A DNA stretch of 64,000 bases from Mermis nigrescens. Lineage: Eukaryota; Nematoda; Enoplea; Mermithida; Mermithidae. Where the stretch lies: the NCBI GenBank assembly GCA_036768485.1, contig JAVLUZ010000341.1, positions 2,997,468-3,061,467 on the forward strand. Reading direction: 5' to 3'. How positions within the stretch are numbered: position 1 is the stretch's first letter; each line of letters opens with the position of its first letter. The notes under the pieces are model-generated. The model saw nothing but the letters and a program-made list of their open reading frames with translations. It was not told the DNA's origin and searched no databases. The position numbers and the translations under genes are program-made. Shown piece after piece: positions 1 to 12,800 of this stretch.

Positions 1-449
1 GGAGAGAGAGGCGACCAACATTAGTTAGTGGATCCCCCTGTTACATGTATGCCTGTATCATATCATGGTACCCTAAAATTCACGTGTACATTGACTACAA
101 TTTTCTACATAAAAACATTCCTGAATAATAAGCTTATTTTTGCATACCCTTATAACATTATTAATTTGTTTACCATTTTATTCCTTGCTTAAAACGGAAT
201 TGAATGATGTTTAATAGACGTATACATATGTATATGTAGTTGGTGTTGCTCTTCAAATCTGTCTCAAAATTAATGGCTCGAAATCGATTTAACGAAGAAT
301 AAAGCTAGTCAAGGAATAATCCTCGATATTTTTTGATATTACACATTAATGCGTTACATATATGTTCACATTATTGCTGACGTTACAGTCGTATATATGT
401 TGTCACGTGTACCATTTAAAAATTAGTAGCCTTTTTTATCGTAACTTAC

Positions 450-494
450 ATCTTTATGGTTTTTTTGTGTTTTCCTCGGACGTTGCAATAAATG
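450..494 (-). CDS. Candidate 45-nt exon after the BCCIP NERL exon
   Basis: Flanked by GATACAG| and a strong donor AT|GTAAGTT, with phase 2 in, agreeing with the 660-850 exon. It would encode HIYCNVRGKHKKTIK, which does not clearly match the family's next segment. Listed because both splice sites and phases fit; it may be chance. Confidence 0.2.
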
Positions 495-659
495 CTGTAT
501 CTAGTTAATCCATAAAAAATGCTTATCTTCCTGGATTTATTAGAATTATCAGTAGAGACGTTACAGGGGACAAATATTAAGAGAGTTAGGATAATTTATG
601 GAATTTTAAAAATTGCATAAATTTAAATCAACGTGAAAAAATGGATATCCACGAAATAC
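495..659. other. Intron-like single-copy sequence
   Basis: AT-rich sequence with no recognisable repeat or coding frame, following the NERL exon on the minus strand. Positions 1-449 are similar; only 30-55 resemble the end of the D repeat family (a GTTACATGTATG terminus). Confidence 0.4.
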
Positions 660-850
660 TGTAGCGCCTGAAAAGCTGGTAATGCAATATGGTAAGGCAG
701 ATTAGACAGCCTTTCGTTTACAATCAGGGCAACGCTCCTATTTGCAAAGTTTTCAATAAGATCGTTGAATTCCCTCTGGCTATCAGCATCTTTATTGTGT
801 TCATTATGCTTTTGTATTAGGCTCTTGATCTGTCGGACAATGGCTTTGTC
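660..850 (-). CDS. BCCIP: BCCIP exon with the NERLxNLP signature
   Basis: Acceptor TTACCCTAG|GAC starts in phase 0, agreeing with the previous exon. It encodes DKAIVRQIKSLIQKHNEHN, then FNDLIENFANRSVALIVNER and LSNLPYHIALPAFQALQ. The donor is probably CTACA|GTATTT (phase 2). The NERLSNLPYHIALP block is diagnostic for the family. There is no Met at the start, so simple ORF calling misses it. Confidence 0.85.
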
Positions 851-3800
851 CTAGGGTAAATTATAGCAAGACATAGCTGAATGACGAGAAGTAGCTTACA
901 TGTATAATAGCACAATACGATTTGACTTAGCATAACGAAGCTAAAATGAGAAGAAGGATCGTTTTCCAACATGAGATGGCGCAAGATTAGGATCAGAAAT
1001 GGACAAAATTAAGTCAACAATTCTCGCTAAAGTGCTCGAAATCGACCTGAACTTTTTTAACCTTCTGCTCATTTTTGAAGCTTTTAGCCTAAAGAACTAT
1101 AGTCATGATGCGCTTAAATCTTTTATTTATAACAAAATAAAAGTGTTACTGATAGAATCACCAACCTGTTGAGCTTTCCCTTATTATCTACATAAATGTT
1201 AAGCTTATTTATTCCAATCAATCAAGGAAACACCTTTGTACATAACAGCTGTTAAAACTTTCAAAACCCGGAGCCGAGGCCAGGCCCTGGTTAAACTCTA
1301 GTTCTAATCACGATTTTTTTGTGTTCGGCAAAGATTTTTCGCGATGTACAAAGACTTTTGGGGACCGTCTTTGTACATGTACAAAGATTTTTTGGAAGAC
1401 AAAAACTGCAAAAAAGGTTCGAAATTCGCAAAAAATTCTCGGCGCTCCGAGCCGAAATGAGCAATTGTGTGTTCTATATATCTTTATAATTTCAGAAATT
1501 GCATTTTGAAAGGAAAAATGCCAAAAAATTTTTTGGCGCTTCGCGCCGTTTTGAGACGATTATTACTGATTTTTGCCCTCAGAAACCTAGAAATTGCTAA
1601 AATACGTGACCAAAGGTCTAACAACTCTGTTTTTGCCACACTAAAATCGCTACTGTGCCATATTACGGTACCCAAAAATTTGTGTGTACAAAACGTGCAA
1701 CGACTTTTAGGGACTTAATCTTTGTACATGTACAAACGGACCGCGTACAAAAAAAACACTGGTTCTAATATATATTTCATATCGAGGTACCCAAACTGAT
1801 TCGCGTACGAATTTTCGTTTAAAATTTTCCCAGTTGCAATAAATTTACTTCCAAAGTGGTGAAAAAAACGGCAATGACATAAATTTTTTGTCTGATGACC
1901 ATATCTGGGCAAGGGGTTCAACCAGGATTCAACCGGGTACAACAGCCGGAGCAAGTTCGGTACCAGCCGGATGGTCCGCCAGTTGCACCCTATGTTTTGT
2001 ACATAAAGTTTTTTTGTGTAAAACTCGATTGGTTGGCTCCAAAAATCGGTTTGCTGCTGGGTTAAACTAATTTTTGAGGCCCATCAACTGATTTTTAGAC
2101 CCCAACAACCAATTTTTGGAGCTCACTAACAGATTCCTAGTCCCCGGCAACCGATATTTACACCCTGACAACCGATTTTTTGGAGCCAACCAACCGGTTT
2201 ACAGACCCCAGCAACCGATTTTTATAGCCAACCAACCAATTTTTAGACCCCAGCAACTGATTTTCGGACCTCAGTAACGGATTTATGGCCCCAGCTAGCA
2301 ATTTATTAGCCCAATAAGCGATTTAGGACCCATCACTCAATTTTTCGAGCTCACCAACCGATTTCTAGTCCCAGCAACCGATTTTTGAAGCCAAACAACC
2401 GGTTTTCAGACCCCAGCAACCGATTTTCATAGCCAACCAACCAATTTTTAGACCCCATCAACTGATTTTTGTACCCCAGTAACGGATTTATGACCCCAGC
2501 AAGCAATTTATTAGCCCAATAAGCGATTTAGGACCCATCAATCAATTTTTCGAGCTCACTAGCCTACTTGTAGACCCCCAGCAACCGATTTTTGGAGCCA
2601 ACCAACTGGTTTTCAGACCCCAGCAACCGATTTCTATAGCCAACCAATCAACTTTGAGACCCCAGCAACTGATTTGCTTACCCCGATAACGGATTTAGGA
2701 CCCAGCAAGCGAGTTTTAAGCCTAATAAGCGATTTAGGACCCATCAATCAATTTTTCGAGCTCAGCAACCGATGTTTGTAGCAAACCAACCGGTTTTCAG
2801 ACCCCAGCAACCGATTTTTATAGCCAACCAACCAATTTTTAGACCCCAGCAACTGATTTTTGGACCCCAGTAACGGATTTATGACCCCATCAAACAATTT
2901 ATTAGCCCAATAAGCGATTTAGGACCCATCAATCAATTTTTCGTGCTCACCAACCGATTTCTAGACCCCCAGCAACCGATTTTTGGAGCCAACCAACCGG
3001 TTTTCAGACCACAGCAACCGATTTTTGGACACAACCAACTGATTTTTTGACCCCAGCAATCGATTTTTAGACCTTAGCAACCGATTTTCGGAGCCCACCA
3101 GCTGGTTTTTAGACCTCAGAAACCGATTTTTGGACCCCACTAACCGATTTTTGGACCCCTCTAACTGATTTTTGAAGCCCACCAATTGATTTTTGGAGCC
3201 CAGCAACTGATTTAAACCTCAGCAACCAAGTTTTTATACCCACCAACAAAATTTTTGAGCCCACAAACTAATTTAGGACCCCAGCAACCGATTTTCGGAG
3301 ACAAGAACTGATTTTAAGACCCCAGAAACCGATTTTCGGATCCCACCAACTGATTTTTTGACCCTAGCAATCGATTTTGAGACCTCAGCAACCGATTTTT
3401 TTGGAGTCCAGCAACCGATTTTTGGAGCTCAGCAATCATTTTTTAGATCCCAACAACCGATTTTCAAATCCCGGCAACCGAATCGGTTACTGGGCTCTCT
3501 AAATATCGGTACTTAAGTAATGCATAATTCAGAGATTATACTTAAGTACAAGTAATGCCTAATTTAGAGAAAATATTAATTCGTCAGATCAAAATAAAAC
3601 ACATGATGTATTTTTGTGATCTTCTACACATCGATGTATTTAAAATACATACTTGTCTGTCCACCTGTTTTATGGGTAAATAAACGCTAGTCTTTATTCA
3701 TACATTACTTGTTATTGATGTTTAGGCCGCACTGAATTCTGAAAATTTTTGTAATGCAAAATTGCATTTCAGAAAGGTGATATCTAAAAATTTTCCGGCG

Positions 3801-6800
3801 CTTCGCGCCGGAGTGGTTAATTTTATTACTTGTTATTGATGCTTAAGCCGCGCCAAACTTGGACAATTTTTGTAATGCAAAATTGCATTTCACAAAGGTT
3901 AAATTTAAAAATTTTCCGGCGCTTCGCGCCAAATTCAGCTCATTTTTGTGATGCAAAACTGTGTTTCAAAAAGGTGAAATCTCAAAATCTTCCGGCGCTT
4001 CGCACCGAATTGATTTAATTTTATTACTTGTCATTGATGCTTAAGCCGCGCCAAATTTGGACAATTTTTGTATTGCAAAATTGCATTTCACAGAAGTTAA
4101 ATTTCAAAATTTTCCGGCGCTTCGCAGCGAATTCGGATAATTTTTGTGCTGTGAAATTGCATTTTAAAAAGGTGAAATCTCAAAATTTTCCTGCGCTTCG
4201 CGCCGAACTAGTTTAATTTTATTACTTGAAATCGATGCTTACGCCGCGTCCAATTCGGACAATTTTTGTAATGCAAAATTGCATTTCATAGAGATTAAAT
4301 TTCAAAATTTTCCGGTGCTTCGCGGCGTATTCGGATAATTTTTGTGATGCAAAATTGCGTTTCAAAAAGGTGAAATCTCAAAATCTTCCGGCGCTTCGCT
4401 CGAATTGATTTAATTTTATTACTTGTCATTGATGCTTAAGCCGCGCCAAATTTGGACAATTTTTGTAATGCAAAATTGCATTTCACAAAAGGTTAAATTT
4501 CAAAATTTTCCGGCACTTCGCGCCGAATTCGGATAATTTTTGTGATGCAAAATTGCGTTTCAAAAAGGTGAAATCTCAAAATCTTCCGGCGCTTCGCGCC
4601 GGAATTTATTCAATTTTACTACTTGTTATTGATGCTCAAGCCGCGCCAAATTTGGACAATTTTTGTAATGCAAAATTGCATTTCACAAAGGTTAAATTTC
4701 AAAATTTTCCGGCACTTCGCGCCGAATTCGGATAATTTTTGTGATGCAAAATTGCGTTTCAAAAAGGTGAAATCTCAAAATCTTCCGGCGCTTCGCTCGA
4801 ATTGATTTAATTTTATTACTTGTTATTGATGCTTAAGCCGCGCCAAATTTGGACAATTTTTGTAATGCGAAATTGCGTTTCACAAAGGTTAAATTTCAAA
4901 ATCATCCGGCGTTTCGCGCCGAATTCGGGCAATTTTTGTAATGCGAAATTGCGTCTCAGAAAGGTAAAATGTCTGATTTTTTCCGGCGCTTCACGCCGAA
5001 TTGATTTAATTTTATTATTTGTTATTTATGTTTAGGTTGCGCTGAATTTTGAAAATTTTCGTGCATTTCAAGCAGGATTTATATTTGAAATGAAAAGTAC
5101 TATTTGACGACATGAAAATGAGGAACTGTAGAAGTTTTATTTTAACACAATGAATTGCATAAAAAATAAGCTTATTAAAGGCGGTGAATGTCTCTTCAAG
5201 ATTAAACGTCAATTGTTACTAAAATAATTAGTTTTTAACATAATTGCTATGCAAATTATCGATTGCACTATTTTTTACACCATACTCATTTTGACACATC
5301 ATTTTTAATTAGAAAATTATGTCGCGAGAAATAGTGCGACTTCGCGTGAAATTATGAATAGAGACCGGATTTGGGTGTGCAGCACACAATTTTTTTCTTC
5401 ACTCGCCTGTATAGAGAAAAGCAAGAGAAGCATAAATACACTGTTTTTGAAGCGGGGGAGCCTTATTTTTTGCACACAATTGCACACAATCGAGATACTT
5501 TTGAACTTTTCGCACACAATCCATGGTTTTTCGGAATTTCACACAAAAGCACTATTTTGATATGCTTGTTAGACATTTTATAAAGTTCAGTGGGATCCTG
5601 GATTCGGTGTTCCGTTTTTATTGCCAAAACTATGCAAAAATCCGAGAATTTTTGACCGCCTCTGACGAGATCGATGCAGAAGGCAAAATCTTTGATCGAA
5701 GACGAGGCGCTTAAAGATGAATTATTCAAAGGCGTGGCAACGCTTGGATTTTTATCGGATTCGATGAAAAATTAAAGACGCAAGGTTTGACAAAAGAAAT
5801 GCAGTGGGAGATTTTTTCGGATGCTTTAAAATGTTTGGATGGATCTTTGATGCAAAAATTCCATAGTAGTTTGAGCAAAACCCAGACGTCAATCACTTTG
5901 TGAATGAAAAAAGATCCAGACAAATGGTGGAACACTTTGTACGCTCTCTTCGTGTCTGTAGACGTGGAACGATCATTTTCATAGTACAAAGCGATTCTGT
6001 CTGATCGTCGTCAAAATTTAACGTTTCAGAATATTGAAATGTATAACGTAATCGCATTTAACAAGTTTTTGTTTTAATAAACAGTGTTTATTGTTCATAT
6101 AATCCATGAATTTTTGCACACAATTTAGCACACAATTGCCCTTTTTTGTGCACACACCTTGCACACAATAAACAATTTTCGCACACCAAAATCCGGTCTC
6201 TAATTATGAATGGACTTTGCGTGGAAGCAAGACTAACATCTTAATCAATCCCACTTTATGACTTAGGCAACCAACCAAAAAATTGGGCTCCGGTACCAGC
6301 CGAGACTTTAAAGGCTTGCCCAACTATGCTGATGACAGTAGGCTACAATCATGCTTAATAAAAACTTCTCTATATCTCTGCGACTTACTGGACTATTACA
6401 TCACTTAATTGACTTCAATTTCGTATGGAAACTGTCGAGTGGTAAACAAATGAAAAATTTCCATCTTCCCGCATTCTTTTCTTCAAGTAAAATGGAATTC
6501 CCAGACTATTTCAGTTAATTTGAATAGTGCATGACAGCGAAAAAAGCGGATACTTAAGAATTGAGCAATACCAGACATTCACAATATGGGTATTCTGAGA
6601 GGGCCGGGTAGAAATTGTAAAGCGCCTTTTCCGAGCCATAAAGATGGTGGATATGCGTCAGAAACATCGTTTTTCGCCGTTTGTGGCAATGCTCTATCAT
6701 TCTAGCATAAAAACATAAAACCATTTTCATCAAATTAAAACATTGAATAAATTGAGCAAAAATATAATTGAAAAATGAGCATAGTTTTGGCGCAAAGCGC

Positions 6801-9800
6801 CGGAAATCTGACACTTTGAGGATAATAGATAGATTGAAAAATTAAAACGACACTTTTCCTACGAATTTTTCGTGAACTTTTGAAAACTTTCGGAAAAATG
6901 GCGAATTCTGGGAGAGGGGGAATAAAAAAATTTCTGAGGGGGGGTGAAAAACTTATCCGAGGGGTATGGGAACTTCAACCCCCCTCCAAGATCATGTATG
7001 AGCACTACCAACCACGTATAGTAAATATTCAATTACCATGAAATACTTGTGGCAGAAGAGAAGCAAGGAAAAAAATTTGCAGATTATTCTTTGTTAATAA
7101 ATACAAATATACGTAATGCTACAAATTTTGGCTTACGAGTTTTACATGCTAACAATGAGCAAAGCGTCCTTTGTTTAGTTTTTAAACATGCAACATTGCG
7201 CCACTAGTTGGTAGCGGCCATACCTGGGCGTGGGGGGTTTTGGGGTATGCACCCCCTAGAAACCAAATACCACCTCCAGAATTCAATTTTTTAAATTTTT
7301 TAAGTTTTTTTCGCAATTATTTGATGCTAATGGATAGTGCTCGATGAGAAACGTTTAAAAATGGTGTTTTTCGCCATACCACCATTTTTATGGCAATTTT
7401 TTGACCTTTGAAAAAATCTTGCACCACCAGAACCACTGTTTTTTTTTGTACGAGACAAAGATTTTGGAGGCTCGTACAAAGATTTTCGGAGCCATCTTTG
7501 TACAATGTACAAAGACTTTTGGGGCAAAGTAATAGTAATTTTAACGTTTTTTGGACTATTTTTTAGCAAAATTTCATAAAATTTTCGGCGCTTCGCGCCG
7601 AGTATCATAATTACATTATATTTAGCTCCAAGCGCGGGCATTAAACACTCCAAAATCTATCTGTAAGCATCTTTGTACAGATTGAAGCATCTTGTACATC
7701 TATTTTCACTGTTTTATAAAGATTTTATGCAGAAAAAAGAACTATTAAACAACTTTACACTGTTTTCTGCTGTTTGAAGATAAAATTGACTCTTTCACCT
7801 TTGCGTTGCATTAAATTCATAACCAAATTGGTGTCTATTATGAGATTCAGTCGGCACATTGCAACCGCTTATTATTTATAATTGTTTAACACAAGTCATT
7901 TTAACTTGCTGAGTCGAATTTTATGTGTAATTTCAACCTAAGACTCATGAAAATTTTTGCGTTTCGGGCCGAACTAATATAACCAGCTGAATTTAGGACA
8001 AAGTTACACCTTTTGCGAAGCGTGCGGGTCACAGATAACAATCTAGTAGTATGTAAAAATGTGTACATTCAATTGCATATCTATACGTTTTATGCACAAA
8101 AAAATTTTCGCTCGTACAAAGACTTCTTCCGGAGATCTTTGTACATGTACAGAGAGGCTCGTACAAAAAAACAGTGCCCAGAACTTTGGTGCCGCCCACC
8201 TATGGTAGCGGCCCAAGCGGTAGCAAAAAGCGACTCTACATACTATTTACATTAATGTATGGAGAATAAAATTACTCGATGTTCTTGCAAATCTATAAAC
8301 GAAACAAGCCCGTAAATTTCGTTGTCGATGTCGTCAGTATCCACATTTTTACTGACTTCCTGAACTACGCTACTTTCGTCGTCATCCAGAGCCGTCATAA
8401 AACGTCTACGTGCTGCACATATGTACATACAATTGATACAAAACACAAAGTGCAGCTGGAAATGTACTTAAACATAAAATAAGGAAATATAAATTTTAAC
8501 CCTTTATTTTGATTATAGTGGCATTTCTTATACATTCTACAGTACAATTTAACCGTTTTCAAACGTGACTACAAAATTAAAATCATCGATATTTTCTGTT
8601 GGCTACATATGCACGTAATCATAATCGAACTTGGATTTTAAAAATCTAACGAGAGCTTTAAGCGTCTAAAAAACGCAAAAAAAAACAAATTTTACTTTTT
8701 TACACTGGTTTTTGTAGACATTGCATAAGAAGTGTAAGGTTCCTTTCACTGACATAGAACTGAATGAGGTTTAGGCCTAGTCCAGATGAAGAAGCAGCGT
8801 TTTAAATTTAAGGAGAAAGTCGGTTGTCTTTATAGAAGGGCTTCGAGCAGTCAATCATCGGGCCCGAGATAAAAAAATCGGGAAGTTCAATTTATACGAT
8901 AAGAAAAAAAGCTGTAATGAATGCAAGTATAAAATTCAAGGAAAGTGGACTAGGGAAAGAAAGTTCACCTCTAAAATAATTCTAAAAATGTGGTAGTAAT
9001 CTGAGAAAATATAATAATTTTCAGTCATAATCCAGTCAAAGCAGTCCCATCGACAGCAGTAACGCTCGGCAATAATCAATAACAAACGAGAAGCATTCCT
9101 CTCTTAATAAAAATCAGAATCAGAAATGAAATTCGAAATTTATTAATTATTTGCGTGAAGCGAGAGAAATCAGTCTACTTGAACTAAGGCAATAATCTGA
9201 TGCTGACTTCCTAACAGTGTTTTTTTTTGTATTCGGCAAAGATTTTTTCCGATGTACATAGATTTTCAGGACCGTCTTTGTACGTGTGCAAAGATTTTCG
9301 GGAAGACTAAAACTGTAAAAAAAGGTGTGAAATTACCAGTCCTATATATCTTTAAAATGGCAGAATTTGCATTTAGAATGGAAAAATGTCAAATTTTTCG
9401 GCGCTTCGCACCGTTTTGTGACAATTTTTAGTAATTTTTGGCGTCAGAAACCCATAAGTTAGCCAAAATACACTATCAAAGGTCGAAAAACACTGTTTTA
9501 GCACACTAAAATCACTATTGTACCATATTATATTACACAAAAATTTGCATGTACAAAATATACAAAGACTTTTAGACCAACTTTGTACATATACAAACGG
9601 ACCTTGTACAAAAAACACTGCTTACTACTGACAAGTTGAGTCCGACACTAAAATCACCAAAAATCCCTAAGCACGAACATAGAGAGGCGTAGGGTACATG
9701 TATAATCACTGAGGAAGCAGATCCGATGAATTGTCAGACAATTTTTAGCAATTGAGAGCGTGTGAACGCTTTCAGCATAAGCTTAATTGGCAAACTAGCA

Positions 9801-12800
9801 AAAAAAGCTGCACCGAATCAATTAGTTAATACATCTCTTATAGTAAGTTATATCAGATTAGGGCGAAACAATCAAAAAGCGTCGAAAAATGACATCTGAC
9901 CGCGCAAGAATATCTCTAGTGTATCCAGATTGTTATCCTTGTGTACTTTACGACAGTGGTGGATTCAACGCTTTCGCAAAAAGGACCTAAATTTCCTTAA
10001 AAGCTGTCATGCATGAATCCGAAAGTCGTTTTATCATCGTTTTGTAGCATTGAAATCCGTCGGAATCATTTTGAGTGAAAACTTTTTCAATATCCATATA
10101 TTTTCAGAATTTCGTAATAAACGAGGAGGAAACTGCTATAATGTACATAGCAAATAACACACAGCGCGTACAAAATTCTAAAAATTTCTATTGAAGATCG
10201 TTCTTGAGCATGTAAAAACCTATTCCATTATTCATTGCACTCACTTCCTTGAAATATTTCATTTATGCGGAGTTATTCAAGCATTCAAAAACCCAAAAAT
10301 TTACAGGATTGCTTGTTGATGAATTAAATTGAAATCGCAAGCATTGCTACATATATTCTTGCTCCAAAAAATCTTTTACAGCTTAAGAATTGTTTATTGT
10401 CAGGCACGTAGCTGGCCGTCCTATTTTAGAGAGACCAACACCAATTTTTGGGGAGACTAAGTCCAAAAATAGCACAAAATAACGTTTAAAAAATCCTATT
10501 TTTTCGATTTTTCTGAATTGGGGGGTCCGACCCCCATTCCCCAGAGATACGTGCCTCTTTATTATGTGCAGCATATGAATTTCCAAGCACAAAAAGGTAG
10601 AATAAATTCCTTAATTGTCGAATTTGGGGCGGAAAAAGCTTCAGGGTTATAACGATGTCAGTTGAATGCCAATGCTGGAACGAAATTATAAAATTGGTCA
10701 TATGTACGAGTGTTTAAGTACATAAAAAGGTCGAAAAATTCATAATTTACACCTGCCTTTAGATTATTACATACATGCACATAGGAGGGAAGAGAGGTAT
10801 TACCCCCTCCCGCTCAAGAGTCAACCAGACAGGTACAGTCCGGCGATTTTGAGCTGACGAAACGTTTTTTGCATCATTTTTGAGGTTAAAAGCAGAAAAA
10901 TGTCAACATTTTTCCGACGCGAACGCCGGATCAGTACTCTTATACAGTGATCGTACGGGGACCCTGACCCCAACCCCGAAAAACCCCGGCCTAAACCTTG
11001 ACCCCCGACCGGGGCAAGATTTTTCGAGTCGGGGTTGAACTTTTTCGGGGGTGAAATATAGTATTCAATTTTTTTGGTACATAGGAGAATTGTATAAATA
11101 GCAAATAAATTCGGGAAACACTAAACAAGGATGATTCATTCACGAGCATAATGAATATGTTAAACTCGACACACGCGATATTTCAAAGAATGTACGCCTA
11201 TTCGCCATGTTGTTAACACGTATAGTCATGGCCCCTAAGAAACCACTTTTTATGTTTTTTGCATATATTCATTGTGCAAGCACCCCAGTCTGGAAACTTA
11301 TATAATCAGAGCGATTTCCCGTCGATGCTCTATCTTTCGCCGTTTAGTTGATTTCATAGATTGCTTTAGTCTTGGAGAAAAAAATCGATCAAAGTCAAAA
11401 ACAAATAATACCAACAAATTCCATTTGGAAGTAAAAAAACCATCGGAACAAAAAAACCATCCCCAAAATGTTATGCGAAGTGCATTATTTGCAGCGTAAA
11501 TTAGTTAAGTTGATCTTACATGATCATATCTTTTGAAAAAATTCATTTTTTCCAATATTTCCGTCCATTTTATCACATTCATATAAAAAAATCATTAATT
11601 TTTTTCTGAATTTTATTAAAAGTTATATAAATTTCACAAATTAAATCTTCAAGTGATGAAAACAACTCTAGGTCTGCGAGAAATCAGTGCGAAATTATGC
11701 AACTTGATGAAAAATAATTTCGTTGCCATGGCAACGTATTCTTAGCATTGGTCTTTTTTCAGGTTACAGTGGTTTTTTAGGTTCCAATCGAACTTTTTGG
11801 CAGTTTTTGGGGTGATTCCCATTTTTTTGTGAAAAATAAATATCAGGCATCATGTAAGGTGCTACGAGGCACATTCCTGCTAAGTTTTGTAAAAATTGGC
11901 GCTGTTTTTTAGGTTACAACTGGTTTTTACTAGGTTTGATTTTGAAGGTATACTGTAGCTATGTGGATGACATAGGACAACTAAATTTTTTTCTTACATT
12001 AGTCTGCAAGGGAGGCTAACGTTTTAACATAAAAGATTCCAGCAAATATGAATACGGGGAGAAATACTGATCCTCAAAAATGCTTTTAAAAAGATCATAA
12101 AAACGGCAATTTCTCGGAACTTTTCGACAAATCTATATCTCAAGTTTCTGAATGATCCGGAAAGAGATCAGGGGTCAGTTGTAATTCTCACGGCATAGTT
12201 TGTTCGCCAGTATAATATCATCAGTCATCTCCTTCTGGTTATGGAAAAAAGGGGTGGTTTTTTCCAGCTTACAAATCGACTGGTTTTTTAGAGGCCAGCA
12301 CTATACATACATGTTCGCATATTTATCTCACCTTAAACTGCGCCAAAACGCTCTGCATTTTGTCATTCGTAAAAATACACTATGGATTTTAAGAATATTA
12401 TGCGTTAGCCTTCATCTATCTGCGCGTTAGCCTCCATTTGATTCTTAGAATAACTTCGTTCTGTCTGCTACTTTGAATTAATTTATATCTCAGACTGAAT
12501 TAAAAATTCATCCACTACTTAAATGCGAGAGCGATTAGTGATTAAAATTGAGAGGAATGCTTGATTGCTAAAACCATGCTTGAACTTGGAATGAAAATAA
12601 AATGTTGAACATAACCAGCTTTATTAGTATGCTCTACAAACAAGTTAAGGTATCGTTTTTATTCTTTTTAAATTGGTATGTTATCATGCAATGTTAACTG
12701 TCAATCTTCAACCCTGACCCCGACCCGGAAAACCGGGGTTCTTCATCCCCGACCCCGACCGGGGTGAAAATTTGACCCCGTACGATCACTGCTCTTATGT

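Noticed and set aside
3830..4805. Several 60-70-codon frames with MLLMLKPRQ
   Set aside because: They are translations of the 198-bp array unit.
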